NCBI RefSeq assembly: GCF_000495835.1 | Contig: NZ_AWGC01000020.1 | Location: 53,610 to 117,609, forward strand | Length of the DNA: 64,000 bases | Direction of reading: 5' to 3' | Source of the DNA: Asticcacaulis sp. AC402 | GTDB lineage: Bacteria > Pseudomonadota > Alphaproteobacteria > Caulobacterales > Caulobacteraceae | Shown: piece after piece, positions 1 through 8,044 of the stretch | Numbering within the stretch: the first letter of the stretch is position 1 | Layout: each line of letters starts with the position of its first letter | Made by a program: the position numbers and the translations under genes | The notes under the pieces: generated by a model | The model's database searches: none | The model's input: the letters and a program-made list of their open reading frames with translations, nothing else | What the model was told of the DNA's origin: nothing

Positions 1-419
1 TGGACGCGAACAGGGACGCACAACTCATCCTGGGGGTGGATATGGTCAAGGATGAGGGAACGCTCGTCAACGCCTACAATGATGCCGAGGGGGTGACGGC
101 GTGTTTCAACAAAAACCTGCTTACCCGCATCAACCGCGAACTGGGTGGTAATTTCGATCTGGATGCTTTTCAGCATCTGGCGATTTGGAATCCCGACCTT
201 AACCGCATCGAGATGCATCTTGTGTCGCTGAGCGACCAGATCGTCACGGCGGCGGGGCACGCTTTTGCCTTCAAGTCTGGCGAGCGCTTTCACACGGAAA
301 GCTCGCATAAGTTCACGCCCGCTTCACTAACGCGCCTGGCAGAGGAATCGGGCTGGCGGATTGACGCCCACTGGATGAGTTCGGCGCCCGAATTTGGCCT
401 ATTCAGTCTCGTTGCCTGA
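1..419 (+). CDS. egtD: L-histidine N-alpha-methyltransferase EgtD, C-terminal part (partial)
   Basis: This is the 3' end of a gene cut by the left window edge. The open frame runs from base 3, upstream of the first possible GTG at 36, so no start is present. The visible residues match the C-terminal half of EgtD, the SAM-dependent enzyme that trimethylates histidine to hercynine, the first step of ergothioneine synthesis in the cytoplasm. Recognisable stretches are LGVDMVKDEGTLVNAYND, NKNLLTRINRELGGNFDLD and the RIEMHLVS segment, ending with the FGLFSLV tail typical of the family. The SAM-binding N-terminal half and any egtB neighbour would lie to the left. It is followed by R1 and R2 repeats. 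The family call is from remembered sequence patterns. Confidence 0.85.
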   Translation, partial: DANRDAQLILGVDMVKDEGTLVNAYNDAEGVTACFNKNLLTRINRELGGNFDLDAFQHLAIWNPDLNRIEMHLVSLSDQIVTAAGHAFAFKSGERFHTESSHKFTPASLTRLAEESGWRIDAHWMSSAPEFGLFSLVA

Positions 420-453
420 CTTTGCAACTCGGGCGACGACGTTGTTCACTTAA

Positions 454-530
454 GCGCAATCCGATAAAGTGTGCAGCACCCTGCGGGCGCTCCCGTTTTC
501 GGATAAATTGCGCGACAAAACAAAAACTTA
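454..530 (+). repeat. R1 intergenic repeat, copy a (truncated, fused to R2)
   Basis: This copy starts with GCGCAATCCGATAAAGTG and ends with the linker CGACAAAACAAAAACTTA. It has the first R1 hairpin arm and the A-rich linker. The second hairpin (AGAGCGGG...CCGCTCT) is absent, and an R2 element begins at the next base. It lies directly 3' of egtD. Confidence 0.8.
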
Positions 531-667
531 TACCAATCCACGATGACCTTGACTCATCGTGGATTGGCAAGGGCGACTGCCCGCCCGAGCCTACGCGAGG
601 AGCCATAAGGCGCTTGAGCTGAAAAAATGCGAATACCAAGCGTCATTCTTTATGAGGCTTGGTGTTA
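531..667 (+). repeat. R2 intergenic repeat, copy a
   Basis: Full-length R2. It has a first hairpin (AATCCACGATGA ... TCATCGTGGATT), a middle part with CCCGAGCC and GCGAGGAGCCAT, an A-run, and a second hairpin (CAAGCGTCATTCTTTATGAGGCTTG). It abuts R1 copy a on the left and a second R2 on the right. Confidence 0.8.
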
Positions 668-767
668 TACCAACCCGCGAAATTCTTGACTCATCGCGGG
701 TTGGCAAGGCCGACTGGCCGCCCGAGCTTTTGCGAGGAGCCAGGCGTCATTCTTTATGAGGCTTGGT
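668..767 (+). repeat. R2 intergenic repeat, copy b (internally deleted)
   Basis: A second R2 in tandem with copy a. The first hairpin is ACCCGCGA...TCGCGGGT. It then reads GAGCTTTTGCGAGGAGCC straight into GTCATTCTTTATGAGGCTTGG, lacking about 35 nt (the GCGCTTGAGCTGAAAAAA segment) found in copies a and c. Bases 768-873 between this copy and the rplY terminator show nothing I recognise. Confidence 0.75.
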
Positions 768-873
768 TTTAGAGCGGGGTCTTGAGTCCATCACTACGCA
801 TCCCGCCCTAAGGCAATATCGACAGGCCGTTGCTCTCGTGCGTACGCCGCACGAAGAGGCCACGGCGACAAAT

Positions 874-907
874 AAAAAACCCCGCGTCGGCGACGCGGGG
901 TTTTTTA
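874..907 (-). terminator. Rho-independent terminator of rplY
   Basis: A perfect 8-bp GC stem (CCCCGCGT / ACGCGGGG, loop CGGCG) is flanked by six A on one side and six T on the other. Read on the minus strand it lies just past the rplY stop and ends in a U-tract. The A/T flanks make it potentially bidirectional. Confidence 0.9.
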
Positions 908-928
908 TATATAACTGACCGGAGAAGT

Positions 929-1525
929 TTAGGCTTCGGCGCCTTCGGCGTCGCTGCTCTTGCTGGCGCCCGAAGCGGTGACCGAGGCCACAACCGTCAG
1001 GCCCTTGGCGACCGGGGTGACGTCGGACGGCAGATTCAGATCGGAAATGTGCACCGACTGGCCGATTTCCAGGCCCGTCAGGTCGACGATGATGTCTTCG
1101 GGGATGTGGTCGGCCGGAACCTGGATTTCCAGTTCATGGAAAGCCACGTTCAGGGCTCCGCCCTTCTTCATGCCTGGCGACAGGTCGTGGTTCTTGAAGT
1201 GCACCGGGACCGAGATACGGATCCTGGCATGCTCATCGACGCGGAACAGGTCGAAGTGCACAGGCACGTCCGTGACCGGGTGGAAGTCGATCGACTTGGC
1301 GATCACCTTTTGAGTCTCATCGCCGTACTTCAGGGTCACCAGGTGACCGTTCAGCTTGCCGGTCGACAGCGACTTGCGGAAGGCGTTCAGATTGACGGCA
1401 ATGGGGACCGGGCCCTTGTCGCCACCATACAGAACACCCGGCAGCTTGCCTGCGTTGCGGGTCGCGCGCGCGCCGCCCGTACCGGTGCGATCACGCACTT
1501 CGACATCCAGAACAATCTCGGCCAT
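929..1525 (-). CDS. rplY: 50S ribosomal protein L25/general stress protein Ctc (TL5)
   Basis: This 198-aa protein binds 5S rRNA in the large ribosomal subunit. It has an N-terminal L25 beta-barrel (MAEIVLDVEVRDRTGTGGAR, then KLPGVLYGG) and a C-terminal TL5 domain (about residues 95-180, with VPVHFKNHDLSPGMKKGGAL and LEIQVPADHIPEDIIVDLTG). This is the long Ctc form of alphaproteobacteria, ending in a low-complexity acidic tail. The ATG at 1525 is chosen because the L25 family starts there; the open frame extends 41 codons further upstream without similarity. In many alphaproteobacteria rplY is next to pth, but here pth lies about 52 kb away. A strong terminator follows and a long hairpin precedes the gene. 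Confidence 0.95.
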   Translation of the reverse strand: MAEIVLDVEVRDRTGTGGARATRNAGKLPGVLYGGDKGPVPIAVNLNAFRKSLSTGKLNGHLVTLKYGDETQKVIAKSIDFHPVTDVPVHFDLFRVDEHARIRISVPVHFKNHDLSPGMKKGGALNVAFHELEIQVPADHIPEDIIVDLTGLEIGQSVHISDLNLPSDVTPVAKGLTVVASVTASGASKSSDAEGAEA

Positions 1526-1614
1526 CAGCCTCTTCCTCGAACATAAGAAGGCCGCGCGCCAACCTGGGCACGGCGGGGAAACTTTAAGAGCGCGGGTGAT
1601 ACACGAAGCCGCGA

Positions 1615-1652
1615 CGGTATGCAACCCGCCTAAACCGGGAAAATGCATACCG
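1615..1652 (-). promoter_or_regulatory. Long hairpin upstream of rplY
   Basis: The arms CGGTATGCA and TGCATACCG are perfectly complementary over 9 bp and enclose a 20-nt interior that contains a smaller CCCG/CGGG pair. On the minus strand it lies 90-127 nt 5' of the rplY start and about 33 nt past the stop of the upstream lipoprotein gene. No U-tract follows on the minus strand, so a 5'-UTR element or processing site is at least as likely as a terminator. Confidence 0.4.
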
Positions 1653-1684
1653 TTTTACGTTGATGACCTTGGGATACCTCTGGC

Positions 1685-3001
1685 CTATCTGCGCTTCTTT
1701 CGCTTCCCGCTCGATGCCTTCTTTTTCCCAGTTTTTTTGACCGAAGCCTTCTTGACCGCAGCTGGCTTGAAATAGGGCTCGGCATCGGCATAGAGGGAGG
1801 CGACCTTGGCCGGCTCAAAGCTGAGCGCGTTGCTTGACATCTTGCCAAGGCACTGGCCGGTATCCATCAACACGTGCTGACCCAGGCAGAAGACGTCCTC
1901 GAAATGCGGGGTCGACACAGCCAGGCACTGATAGAGGTTCAGCTTGCTCATATCCAGGCAGCGCTCGCCGTCGGCTTCGTTCATGAGTTCGCTCATGTAG
2001 TTGGCGCGATTGTCGCCACCTTCACCCAGGATGGCCAGGGCGGCAATGGTCAGGGCGCGGTTGACCGTGCCGGTATAGGGCTGATTGAAGAGGTCGGCCC
2101 GGTCGAAGAGATCAGTTGTCGAGGCAAAGGTTGAGGCCGGTATGGCAGCGTCGCCGGCCGCCGGCGCCGCGGCCAGCCTGGTCGCCGGGGCAGTGGCCAG
2201 GGCGCTTTGATCATCTGAGGTCGGCGACGCCGTATCGGGCGAGAGGGTCACTCCGTCGCCCTGGATGACGTACCCGCCGGTCGACTGGCCTGTTGTTGCC
2301 TGGGTGGTCAGGCCCGAGCCGTTGAGGGCGGCGGCCAGCAGTCGGGCACTTTCGTCGCTCTGGACGCTGCGCAGGGCGACCGAATTCTGTTTGGCCTGGA
2401 TCAGGCGGCCATCGCGGTCGGCTATCTTTTCCCGGGACCACTTCTGACGCTGGACATCGTACGCCGCACGTTTAACACCGGCGCCGGAATTATAGACCGA
2501 CTGGCCGTCCGAACTCAGCGCCAGGATGACGCGTCGGGCCGCGATGTCGGCCGACGGCAGGGTGGAGGCATAGGTAACGTCATTGGTGAGGCGATGGACC
2601 AGTTCGGCGCGGGCTGTGTCGTCGGCGGCGTAGGCGCGCAACGCAGCACGAAAGCTGGTTTCCTGCATGGCAACAATGGCGGCATAGGCCACAACGCCGC
2701 GCGACAGCTGATCTGGCTGGAAGGACGCGCCTTCCTGCAGTTTGACCTGAACGGCCTCGGCATCGGCGAAGCTGGCATTCATGGTGCGCGCGGTGGTGAC
2801 ATAGTCGACATAGACGGCGGCCGCGTCGGACACGTTCGAAGACAAGGCAACCGGCGGGCCGGCGGGGGCGGGCGGTGGCGGAGGTGGCAGCGGTGCTCGC
2901 TCAGTGACGCAACCCGACAGCAGCAAGGCAAACCCCAACATCAAGACAGACGTGCTGGTGACCCGGCTAAGGCTCGAGCCCTTCTTGATGGCCATTTTCA
3001 T
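1685..3001 (-). CDS. Putative lipoprotein of unknown function
   Basis: I do not recognise the family of this 438-aa protein. It starts with a basic n-region (MKMAIKKGSSLSR), a hydrophobic stretch and the lipobox LLSGC at about residues 27-31, so an N-terminal lipid anchor after signal peptidase II is expected. A proline run (PLPPPPPPAPAGPP) follows. The body is Ala/Ser/Asp-rich and probably helical. Near the C-terminus there are several cysteines (GERCLDMSKLNLYQCLAV, EDVFCLGQHVLMDTGQCLG) that could form disulfides in the periplasm, then a very basic Lys/Arg tail (GKKKASSGKRKKRR). The gene lies between prs and rplY on the same strand. The lipid anchor is well supported; the function is not known. 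Confidence 0.75.
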   Translation of the reverse strand: MKMAIKKGSSLSRVTSTSVLMLGFALLLSGCVTERAPLPPPPPPAPAGPPVALSSNVSDAAAVYVDYVTTARTMNASFADAEAVQVKLQEGASFQPDQLSRGVVAYAAIVAMQETSFRAALRAYAADDTARAELVHRLTNDVTYASTLPSADIAARRVILALSSDGQSVYNSGAGVKRAAYDVQRQKWSREKIADRDGRLIQAKQNSVALRSVQSDESARLLAAALNGSGLTTQATTGQSTGGYVIQGDGVTLSPDTASPTSDDQSALATAPATRLAAAPAAGDAAIPASTFASTTDLFDRADLFNQPYTGTVNRALTIAALAILGEGGDNRANYMSELMNEADGERCLDMSKLNLYQCLAVSTPHFEDVFCLGQHVLMDTGQCLGKMSSNALSFEPAKVASLYADAEPYFKPAAVKKASVKKTGKKKASSGKRKKRR

Positions 3002-3319
3002 ACGCTACTCCCTCTTTTACCCTAGGTGCCGAAATCGCGCTTACGGAAGGTCGCGTCTTCGGAGAATATGCTGATTTTATTGTGAAACGTGTCGCCGCCG
3101 ACCGTCATCGTCTTTACATCACAAGGCGGGCGCCTTGGCCATAAGAGATCGGTAAAAACTTTGCCCAAATTGTGACCTCCAGGCGGAGGATTCTCGGTCT
3201 GGCGCCCCTGTCGAGCGTATAAAAAATATTTAAAAACAGTGCGTTACGGCATCTGAGGTGCTCACGGCTTCTTTATTGCCGTCCAATCAAAAAGTTTTGA
3301 TACCGATTCGATCACTTTT
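3002..3319. other. Non-coding gap between prs and the lipoprotein gene
   Basis: These 318 bases carry no supported gene. The stretch around 3218-3240 is AT-rich (AAAAAATATTTAAAAA) and could hold promoter elements for the leftward lipoprotein gene, but I could not place a convincing -35/-10 pair. The left-end A/T runs near 3290-3320 give no clear terminator for prs. Confidence 0.5.
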
Positions 3320-4255
3320 TCAATCGAACAGCTTCGATACCGACTCTTCGTTGGCAATCCGGCGTATGGCCTCGCCTATTAGCGGCGCGACCCCGACAAT
3401 ACGGACCTTCGGGTGGCTGCGGATAAGGTCAGTGGCCTCAATTGAGTCGGTAATAACCAGTTCTTTCAGCACCGATTTATCCACCCGGTTCATGGCTTCG
3501 CCGGACAGGACGCCGTGCGAGACATAGGCCGAAACGGCAGCCGCACCACGGTCCATCAACGCCCTGGCGGCATTGCAAAGGGTGCCGGCTGAATCAACGA
3601 TATCGTCGAACAGGATACAGCTGCGGCCGGAAACATCGCCGATGATGTTCATCACTTCAGACTCGCCGGCGCGCGGACGGCGCTTGTCGACAATGGCCAG
3701 ATCGGCACCGAGGCGATCAGCGAGGGCGCGGGCGCGGACCACGCCGCCGACGTCCGGCGACACGATCATCAACTCGTGCGGATCGCGATAATTGGCCTGG
3801 ATGTCCTTGGCCATGAACGGGATGGCGACCAGATTGTCGGTAGGTATGTCGAAGAAGCCCTGAATCTGGCCGGCATGCAGGTCCATGGTAAGGACCCGGT
3901 GGGCGCCGGCCCGGGTGATGATATTGGCCACCAGCTTGGCCGAGATCGGCGTCCGACCGCCGGTTTTGCGATCCTGGCGGGCATAGCCGAAATAGGGAAT
4001 GACGGCGGTGATGCGCCGTGCAGAGGCGCGCGTCAGGGCGTCAATGCAGATCAGCAACTCCATCAGGTTGTCATTGGCGGGGTAGCTGGTCGACTGGATG
4101 ACAAAGACATCCTCACCACGGACGTTTTCATCGATGGTGACAAAGATTTCCTTGTCGGCAAAGCGTTGTACGCGGGCTTTGGTCAGGGGCATGTCGAGAT
4201 AGTCGCCGATGGCCTGGGCCAGAGTCCGGTTGGAGTTGGCGGCGAGCAGTTTCAT
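3320..4255 (-). CDS. prs: Ribose-phosphate pyrophosphokinase (PRPP synthetase)
   Basis: It makes 5-phosphoribosyl-1-pyrophosphate from ribose 5-phosphate and ATP in the cytoplasm, feeding purine, pyrimidine, histidine and NAD synthesis. The 311-aa length matches the family. Visible signatures are [11 protein letters not shown] (ATP-contacting), [12 protein letters not shown] with the catalytic-site histidine, and the PRPP loop [15 protein letters not shown]. The ATG at 4255 ([14 protein letters not shown]) is used because family members begin there; the frame is open for 19 codons upstream. It is the first of a leftward series prs, lipoprotein, rplY. Confidence 0.97.
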   Translation of the reverse strand: MKLLAANSNRTLAQAIGDYLDMPLTKARVQRFADKEIFVTIDENVRGEDVFVIQSTSYPANDNLMELLICIDALTRASARRITAVIPYFGYARQDRKTGGRTPISAKLVANIITRAGAHRVLTMDLHAGQIQGFFDIPTDNLVAIPFMAKDIQANYRDPHELMIVSPDVGGVVRARALADRLGADLAIVDKRRPRAGESEVMNIIGDVSGRSCILFDDIVDSAGTLCNAARALMDRGAAAVSAYVSHGVLSGEAMNRVDKSVLKELVITDSIEATDLIRSHPKVRIVGVAPLIGEAIRRIANEESVSKLFD

Positions 4256-4345
4256 CTGAAAAACCCTGTTAAGTCTTGCCGCGGCTTTTAGCAGGGGTTT
4301 GTCGAGGTTCAAGGGCCAAACGTCGCAAAACCGTAACTTTGTGGC

Positions 4346-5137
4346 CTATGGTCTCAGCATGATTGCCGAGATCAGCCTGCCGTAGTCCGGAAGTTGCTGT
4401 TTGAAATTGCGCCGGTTGGAGAAGAAAAGGGCCTCGTCGGCGCAGGTGTCGTGGCCAGTGGCGGCGCATTGCGTGATGCCGGCGCGTTTCAGACGCATCA
4501 GGCAGTAGCCCGGCAGGTCGAACAGCCGTTTGTCGCTGGCAGCGCCGGGGATGAAGAAGGTGGGGCTGTCCGGATCGTGGTCGGCGAACAGGCCAGCATA
4601 GTCGGCGCCGACCTCATAGGAAACCTGGGCAATGCACGGCCCGATGACGCAGCGGATTTGGCTCAGCGCGGCACCGCGGCTTTGCATCAGGTCCAGGGTC
4701 GCTTCGATCATGCCGTACAGTGCGCCCTTCCAGCCAGCGTGGCACGAAGCGACCACGCCGTTGCTGGGGTCGGCAAACAACAGGGGGGCGCAATCGGCGG
4801 AGAGGGCCGACAGAATCAGGCCGGGTGTCGAGGTGACCAGGCCGTCGGCCTCGGGTCGGTCCAGGGGCCAGGGGCCGGTCACCTCAAGCGCAGAAGTGGA
4901 ATGGACCTGATACAGGCTGAGCAACTGTTCGACCGGGCGGTCGAAAGCGGCAGCGACGCGACGGCGGTTCTCCTGGACGGCCAGGGCGTCATCACGCGAT
5001 CCCAGACCGATGTTCAGGGAGTCGTAGACGCCTGTCGATACTCCGCCCTGACGGGTGAAGAAGCCATGCTGGACACCGGGAAGGTCGAGCAGCGGATGCA
5101 GGATTCGGGGTGGGATCTGAGCAGGCATGGCGGCCAT
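4346..5137 (-). CDS. pgeF: Peptidoglycan editing factor PgeF / YfiH-LACC1 family protein
   Basis: This 263-aa member of the YfiH/LACC1 (DUF152) family is described as a copper- or zinc-dependent polyphenol oxidase/purine nucleosidase-like enzyme. In E. coli, PgeF keeps serine-containing precursors out of peptidoglycan. Diagnostic segments are GVQHGFFTRQGGVSTGVYDSLN at residues 18-39, the metal-site stretch SCHAGWKGALYGMIE, and GPCIAQVSYEVG. It is the last gene of a tight leftward operon lgt - MidA-like methyltransferase - pgeF, with 15 nt to the methyltransferase. This fits a cell-envelope theme. A start at the internal MPAQ (5128) is also possible. The exact substrate is not determined by sequence. 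Confidence 0.9.
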   Translation of the reverse strand: MAAMPAQIPPRILHPLLDLPGVQHGFFTRQGGVSTGVYDSLNIGLGSRDDALAVQENRRRVAAAFDRPVEQLLSLYQVHSTSALEVTGPWPLDRPEADGLVTSTPGLILSALSADCAPLLFADPSNGVVASCHAGWKGALYGMIEATLDLMQSRGAALSQIRCVIGPCIAQVSYEVGADYAGLFADHDPDSPTFFIPGAASDKRLFDLPGYCLMRLKRAGITQCAATGHDTCADEALFFSNRRNFKQQLPDYGRLISAIMLRP

Positions 5138-5152
5138 GTAGCCGTTGCGCGG

Positions 5153-6199
5153 TCAGTCTTCAAGCGCGAACAAGGGAAGAGACGCGGGATAGGCGAACGC
5201 CATGACTTTAAACAACTCGCCCATTTCGGACGCGCTTGTTAAACGTTCGTATTGACGTTGGAGTTTGTCGGCATGGTCAGGATTTTTCTCGCTCAGCGCA
5301 GCCAGGCGCGCCGAGATGCCTGCGCGCCCCAGGAACTCACCTTGAGTTTTGATATCACTCAGTTTTACATGTGTTGAAAGCACGTTGGCAATCGCTTCGA
5401 AATCAGCCCAGATGGTCAGGTCGTGTTTGCCGGGTGCCTCGAGGGGGTGGCGCTTTTCGTGCAGCGAAAGGGCTTGAAGGGTATCGCCCGGTCCGGCCAC
5501 GGCGCGCCCGTAATCGAGCAACAGGACGGCGCCGGTGGCGGATTTGATAACCGCAGCCAGGTTGGCTGCGAACTGTTGTTGCGCCCGTGACACCTCGATG
5601 ATCTGACCCGGCTCGGCTTGCGCTGCGGGCGTATAGTCGGTCTCTACAAGTCCAAACGCCAGGTCGCCATCAATAATGCCGACGGCGCGTTCCGCCCAGC
5701 CCTCTTCGGTGCGGACATACTGCCGGGCCGGCAGGCAATCCAGCACTTCGTTGGCGACAATGATGACCGGCAGATCGATTGAAATCGCGTTGACATCGGT
5801 CAGGAACAGGGCGCCGGCGATCGTCTGCGCCTGCTGTGCGCGCAGTCGCGGCGACGGTTCGACCATCACCACCTGAATGGCTTCGCGCAGGCCCGGCACG
5901 TGGTCCGCAACGCGCAGGATATCTGACATCAGTGCGCCGTCACCGCCGCCGATTTCGACCAGGCGAAAAGCCGGGGGCGAGTTCATGGCGAGCCAGGTCT
6001 GGGCCACCCAGACCCCGATCATTTCGCCGAACATTTGCGAAACAAGCGGCGCCGTGATGAAGTCGCCATCAGCCCCCAGTCTGACATGGCGGGTGTAATA
6101 GCCGTCGACGGGATCGAGCAGGCAGGAAGACATGTAGTCGGCCACGCTCATCGGGCCTTCCAGGGTGATCTGCTCGATCAAACGTTGCTTAAGCGACAT
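5153..6199 (-). CDS. SAM-dependent methyltransferase, MidA/NDUFAF7 family
   Basis: This 348-aa protein belongs to the DUF185/MidA family. The mitochondrial homologue NDUFAF7 dimethylates an arginine of complex I subunit NDUFS2 during assembly; bacterial roles are less clear. The N-terminus has the typical GPMSVADYMSSCLLDPVDGYYT, then DFITAPLVSQMFGEMIGVWV. The SAM-binding glycine loop LVEIGGGDGALMSDIL is at about residues 80-95, with VANEVLDCLPARQ further on. The start overlaps the end of lgt by 11 nt, so the two are probably translationally coupled. Target protein not known from this window. Confidence 0.9.
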   Translation of the reverse strand: MSLKQRLIEQITLEGPMSVADYMSSCLLDPVDGYYTRHVRLGADGDFITAPLVSQMFGEMIGVWVAQTWLAMNSPPAFRLVEIGGGDGALMSDILRVADHVPGLREAIQVVMVEPSPRLRAQQAQTIAGALFLTDVNAISIDLPVIIVANEVLDCLPARQYVRTEEGWAERAVGIIDGDLAFGLVETDYTPAAQAEPGQIIEVSRAQQQFAANLAAVIKSATGAVLLLDYGRAVAGPGDTLQALSLHEKRHPLEAPGKHDLTIWADFEAIANVLSTHVKLSDIKTQGEFLGRAGISARLAALSEKNPDHADKLQRQYERLTSASEMGELFKVMAFAYPASLPLFALED

Positions 6200-7046
6200 G
6201 TTTTCCAGGGGGTGCGCTTTCCTTGCGCAGGGCGAACCAGATCAGGAAGCTGCCGGCCACGACCATCAGCAGGGACAGGATCTGGCCCATAGTCATGACG
6301 TTCTTGAAAAAGTCCCACATCTGGCTGTCGGGCTCGCGGACAAATTCGATCAGGAAGCGGAAGACGCCATAGCCGGCGATGAATGTGCCCATGATCAGGC
6401 CGGGACGCTGGAATTCCTTGCGGATGTGGGCAAGGTACCACAGCGCGGCGAACAGGATCAGGCCTTCGGTTGCGGCCTCGTAGAGCTGGCTGGGGTGGCG
6501 CACGATTCCCGGCCCACCGGAGCAGCTATATTTGTTACAGAAGACCATGCCCCAGGGAACTGAGGTTTCGCGACCCCACAGCTCGCCATTGATAAAATTA
6601 GCCATGCGCCCGAAGAACAGGCCAATCGGGGCAGCACAGGCTAAAAGATCGCCGAGGTTAAGCAACTGGAGCAAATCGATTTTCTTGAAATGGCCATAGA
6701 GCACGGTGGCGATCACCACACCCATGAAGCCACCGTGGAACGACATGCCGCCGTTCTGAATCATAAAGACCTGAAAGAAATCGCGCCAGACCAGCGACAG
6801 GTCATAGAACAGGATAAAGCCGATCCGGCCGCCGAGGATGACGCCTAACGTGATCCAGACAATCAGGTCGTCCAATTGGTCAGTGTTCACGGGCGCCTGG
6901 CGCGGCGTCCACAGACCTTCGTTGCGAAGCAGGCGGCCGAGATACAGCCAGCCCAGGACTATGCCGGCGATGTAAGCCAGGGCGTACCACCGGATGGCAA
7001 GCGGCCCGATGTGAAATATTACGGGATCAATTTCCGGCAGGGTCAT
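6189..7046 (-). CDS. lgt: Prolipoprotein diacylglyceryl transferase
   Basis: An inner-membrane enzyme that moves diacylglycerol from phosphatidylglycerol to the lipobox cysteine of prolipoproteins, the first step of lipoprotein maturation. The 285-aa sequence has several hydrophobic segments, the HGGFMGV histidine region and the Lgt signature GRMANFINGELWGR. The ATG at 7046 (MTLPEIDP) is preferred over 7055 because GGGGAG lies 9 nt before it but touches the upstream ATG. It heads the leftward operon with the MidA-like methyltransferase and pgeF. Several lipoproteins in this window would be substrates. Confidence 0.96.
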   Translation of the reverse strand: MTLPEIDPVIFHIGPLAIRWYALAYIAGIVLGWLYLGRLLRNEGLWTPRQAPVNTDQLDDLIVWITLGVILGGRIGFILFYDLSLVWRDFFQVFMIQNGGMSFHGGFMGVVIATVLYGHFKKIDLLQLLNLGDLLACAAPIGLFFGRMANFINGELWGRETSVPWGMVFCNKYSCSGGPGIVRHPSQLYEAATEGLILFAALWYLAHIRKEFQRPGLIMGTFIAGYGVFRFLIEFVREPDSQMWDFFKNVMTMGQILSLLMVVAGSFLIWFALRKESAPPGKHVA

Positions 7047-7150
7047 AAGGCACATCTCCCCAAAAAGGCGCAGTGGCTGTTTACCAACTTAGGTGCGACA
7101 AGTCGCCACAAAAGAGAGACAAGGCGCTTAGAATCATGGAAAAACTTTGT

Positions 7151-7176
7151 TGACCGAGGGAGAAGCCTCTATATTG
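7151..7176 (+). promoter_or_regulatory. Candidate sigma-70-type promoter for the BMFP gene
   Basis: TTGACC at 7151-7156 is followed after 13 nt by CTATATT at 7170-7176. This resembles the Caulobacter housekeeping pattern, TTGACG with a short spacer and a GCTANAWC-like -10. The start codon of the downstream gene is at 7209, leaving a short leader with TCTGGAGG as ribosome-binding site. Confidence 0.4.
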
Positions 7177-7208
7177 AATGCACACGCATTTTCTGGAGGC
7201 CTATCGCC

Positions 7209-7478
7209 ATGCAAAGCCAAAATCCATTCCTCGATGAACTGGCCAAGATGACCACTTCGGCCATGTCCCTGGCCCAGGCGGCAGGTGAGGAGGCCAAGAC
7301 GGCCTTCCGGTCACAAGCTGACCGCTTCGTTGCCGACATGGATCTGGTTCGCCGTGAGGAGCTCGATGCGCTGAAAGCGGAAATCGCTGATCTCAGGGCT
7401 CAGGTGGTGGCACTCTCAGGTAAGCCGAAAGGCAAGGGCGTCAAGCCGGATGTCGACCTTCCGGTCGATGAGACATAA
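7209..7478 (+). CDS. BMFP (DUF526) domain protein, UbiK-type accessory factor
   Basis: A small 89-aa protein of the BMFP/UbiK family. It has an N-terminal amphipathic stretch (NPFLDELAKMTTSAMSLAQA) and a C-terminal coiled coil with the typical VRREELDALKAEIADLRAQV. E. coli UbiK assists the ubiquinone biosynthesis complex, and an earlier study of a Brucella homologue reported membrane-fusing trimers. Start 7209 fits the family length and has GGAGG 12 nt upstream; the open frame upstream is not protein-like. A conserved-looking Lys/Asp tail follows the coil. It is followed at 17 nt by the YbjN gene on the same strand. Confidence 0.85.
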   Translation: MQSQNPFLDELAKMTTSAMSLAQAAGEEAKTAFRSQADRFVADMDLVRREELDALKAEIADLRAQVVALSGKPKGKGVKPDVDLPVDET

Positions 7479-7495
7479 CGATTTCAGGGGTTTCC

Positions 7496-8044
7496 ATGAC
7501 CACGCCGCAAGCCTACGACAGCGACGCGACTTTCGATCCGCTTGATGTGGTCGAATCCATCCTCACCGAGGAAGGTCTGGAGTATGAGCGCACGCCCGAA
7601 GGTGACCTGGGATTTGCGCTGAGCGGCGACTGGCGGACCTACGAGATGTGGTTCTCGTGGCGTCCCGAGGGCGAATGCCTGCAGCTGTGCTGTTCGCTGG
7701 ATGTCGAGTCTGGCGCCGGTCAGATTCTGATCGAGGACCGCCTGCCCGGACTTTATGAATTGCTGTGCCTGGTCAATCAACACGTCTGGTTCGGCCATTT
7801 CGAAGCCTTCCGGGATCCGGAGGGGGGTGTCGCCGGCATGGGGCTCTACGATGTCGTCTTCCGGCACACGGTCGCGGTCAACCCGCTGGAGCGCGCTTCG
7901 GTGGTGGCCAGCGCGCACATGATCAACAGCGCGGCGGAGGCGGTCGACCGCTTCTATCCGGCTTTCGATTTCTGGTTCAAGGGTGCTCTGACGGCGCGCG
8001 ATGCTTTCGCTGCCTGCCTTTTCGAGACTCAGGGAGAGGCCTAA
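7496..8044 (+). CDS. YbjN domain-containing protein
   Basis: A 182-aa cytoplasmic protein of the YbjN family, a fold related to type III secretion chaperones with no agreed biochemical function. The family look is clear: FDPLDVVESILTEEGLEYERT at the N-terminus, a central RTYEMWFSWRPEGECLQLCCSLD, and LYELLCLVNQHVWFGHFE before the C-terminal helices. The stop codon overlaps the start of proC (TAATG), so YbjN and proC are translationally coupled. This gene pair is common in alphaproteobacteria. Confidence 0.85.
   Translation: MTTPQAYDSDATFDPLDVVESILTEEGLEYERTPEGDLGFALSGDWRTYEMWFSWRPEGECLQLCCSLDVESGAGQILIEDRLPGLYELLCLVNQHVWFGHFEAFRDPEGGVAGMGLYDVVFRHTVAVNPLERASVVASAHMINSAAEAVDRFYPAFDFWFKGALTARDAFAACLFETQGEA

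Noticed and set aside
4394..5242. Long plus-strand ORFs opposite pgeF, rplY, prs, the two-component genes and petB
   Set aside because: They are antisense shadows caused by high GC third positions; the minus- or plus-strand partner has clear family signatures in every case.
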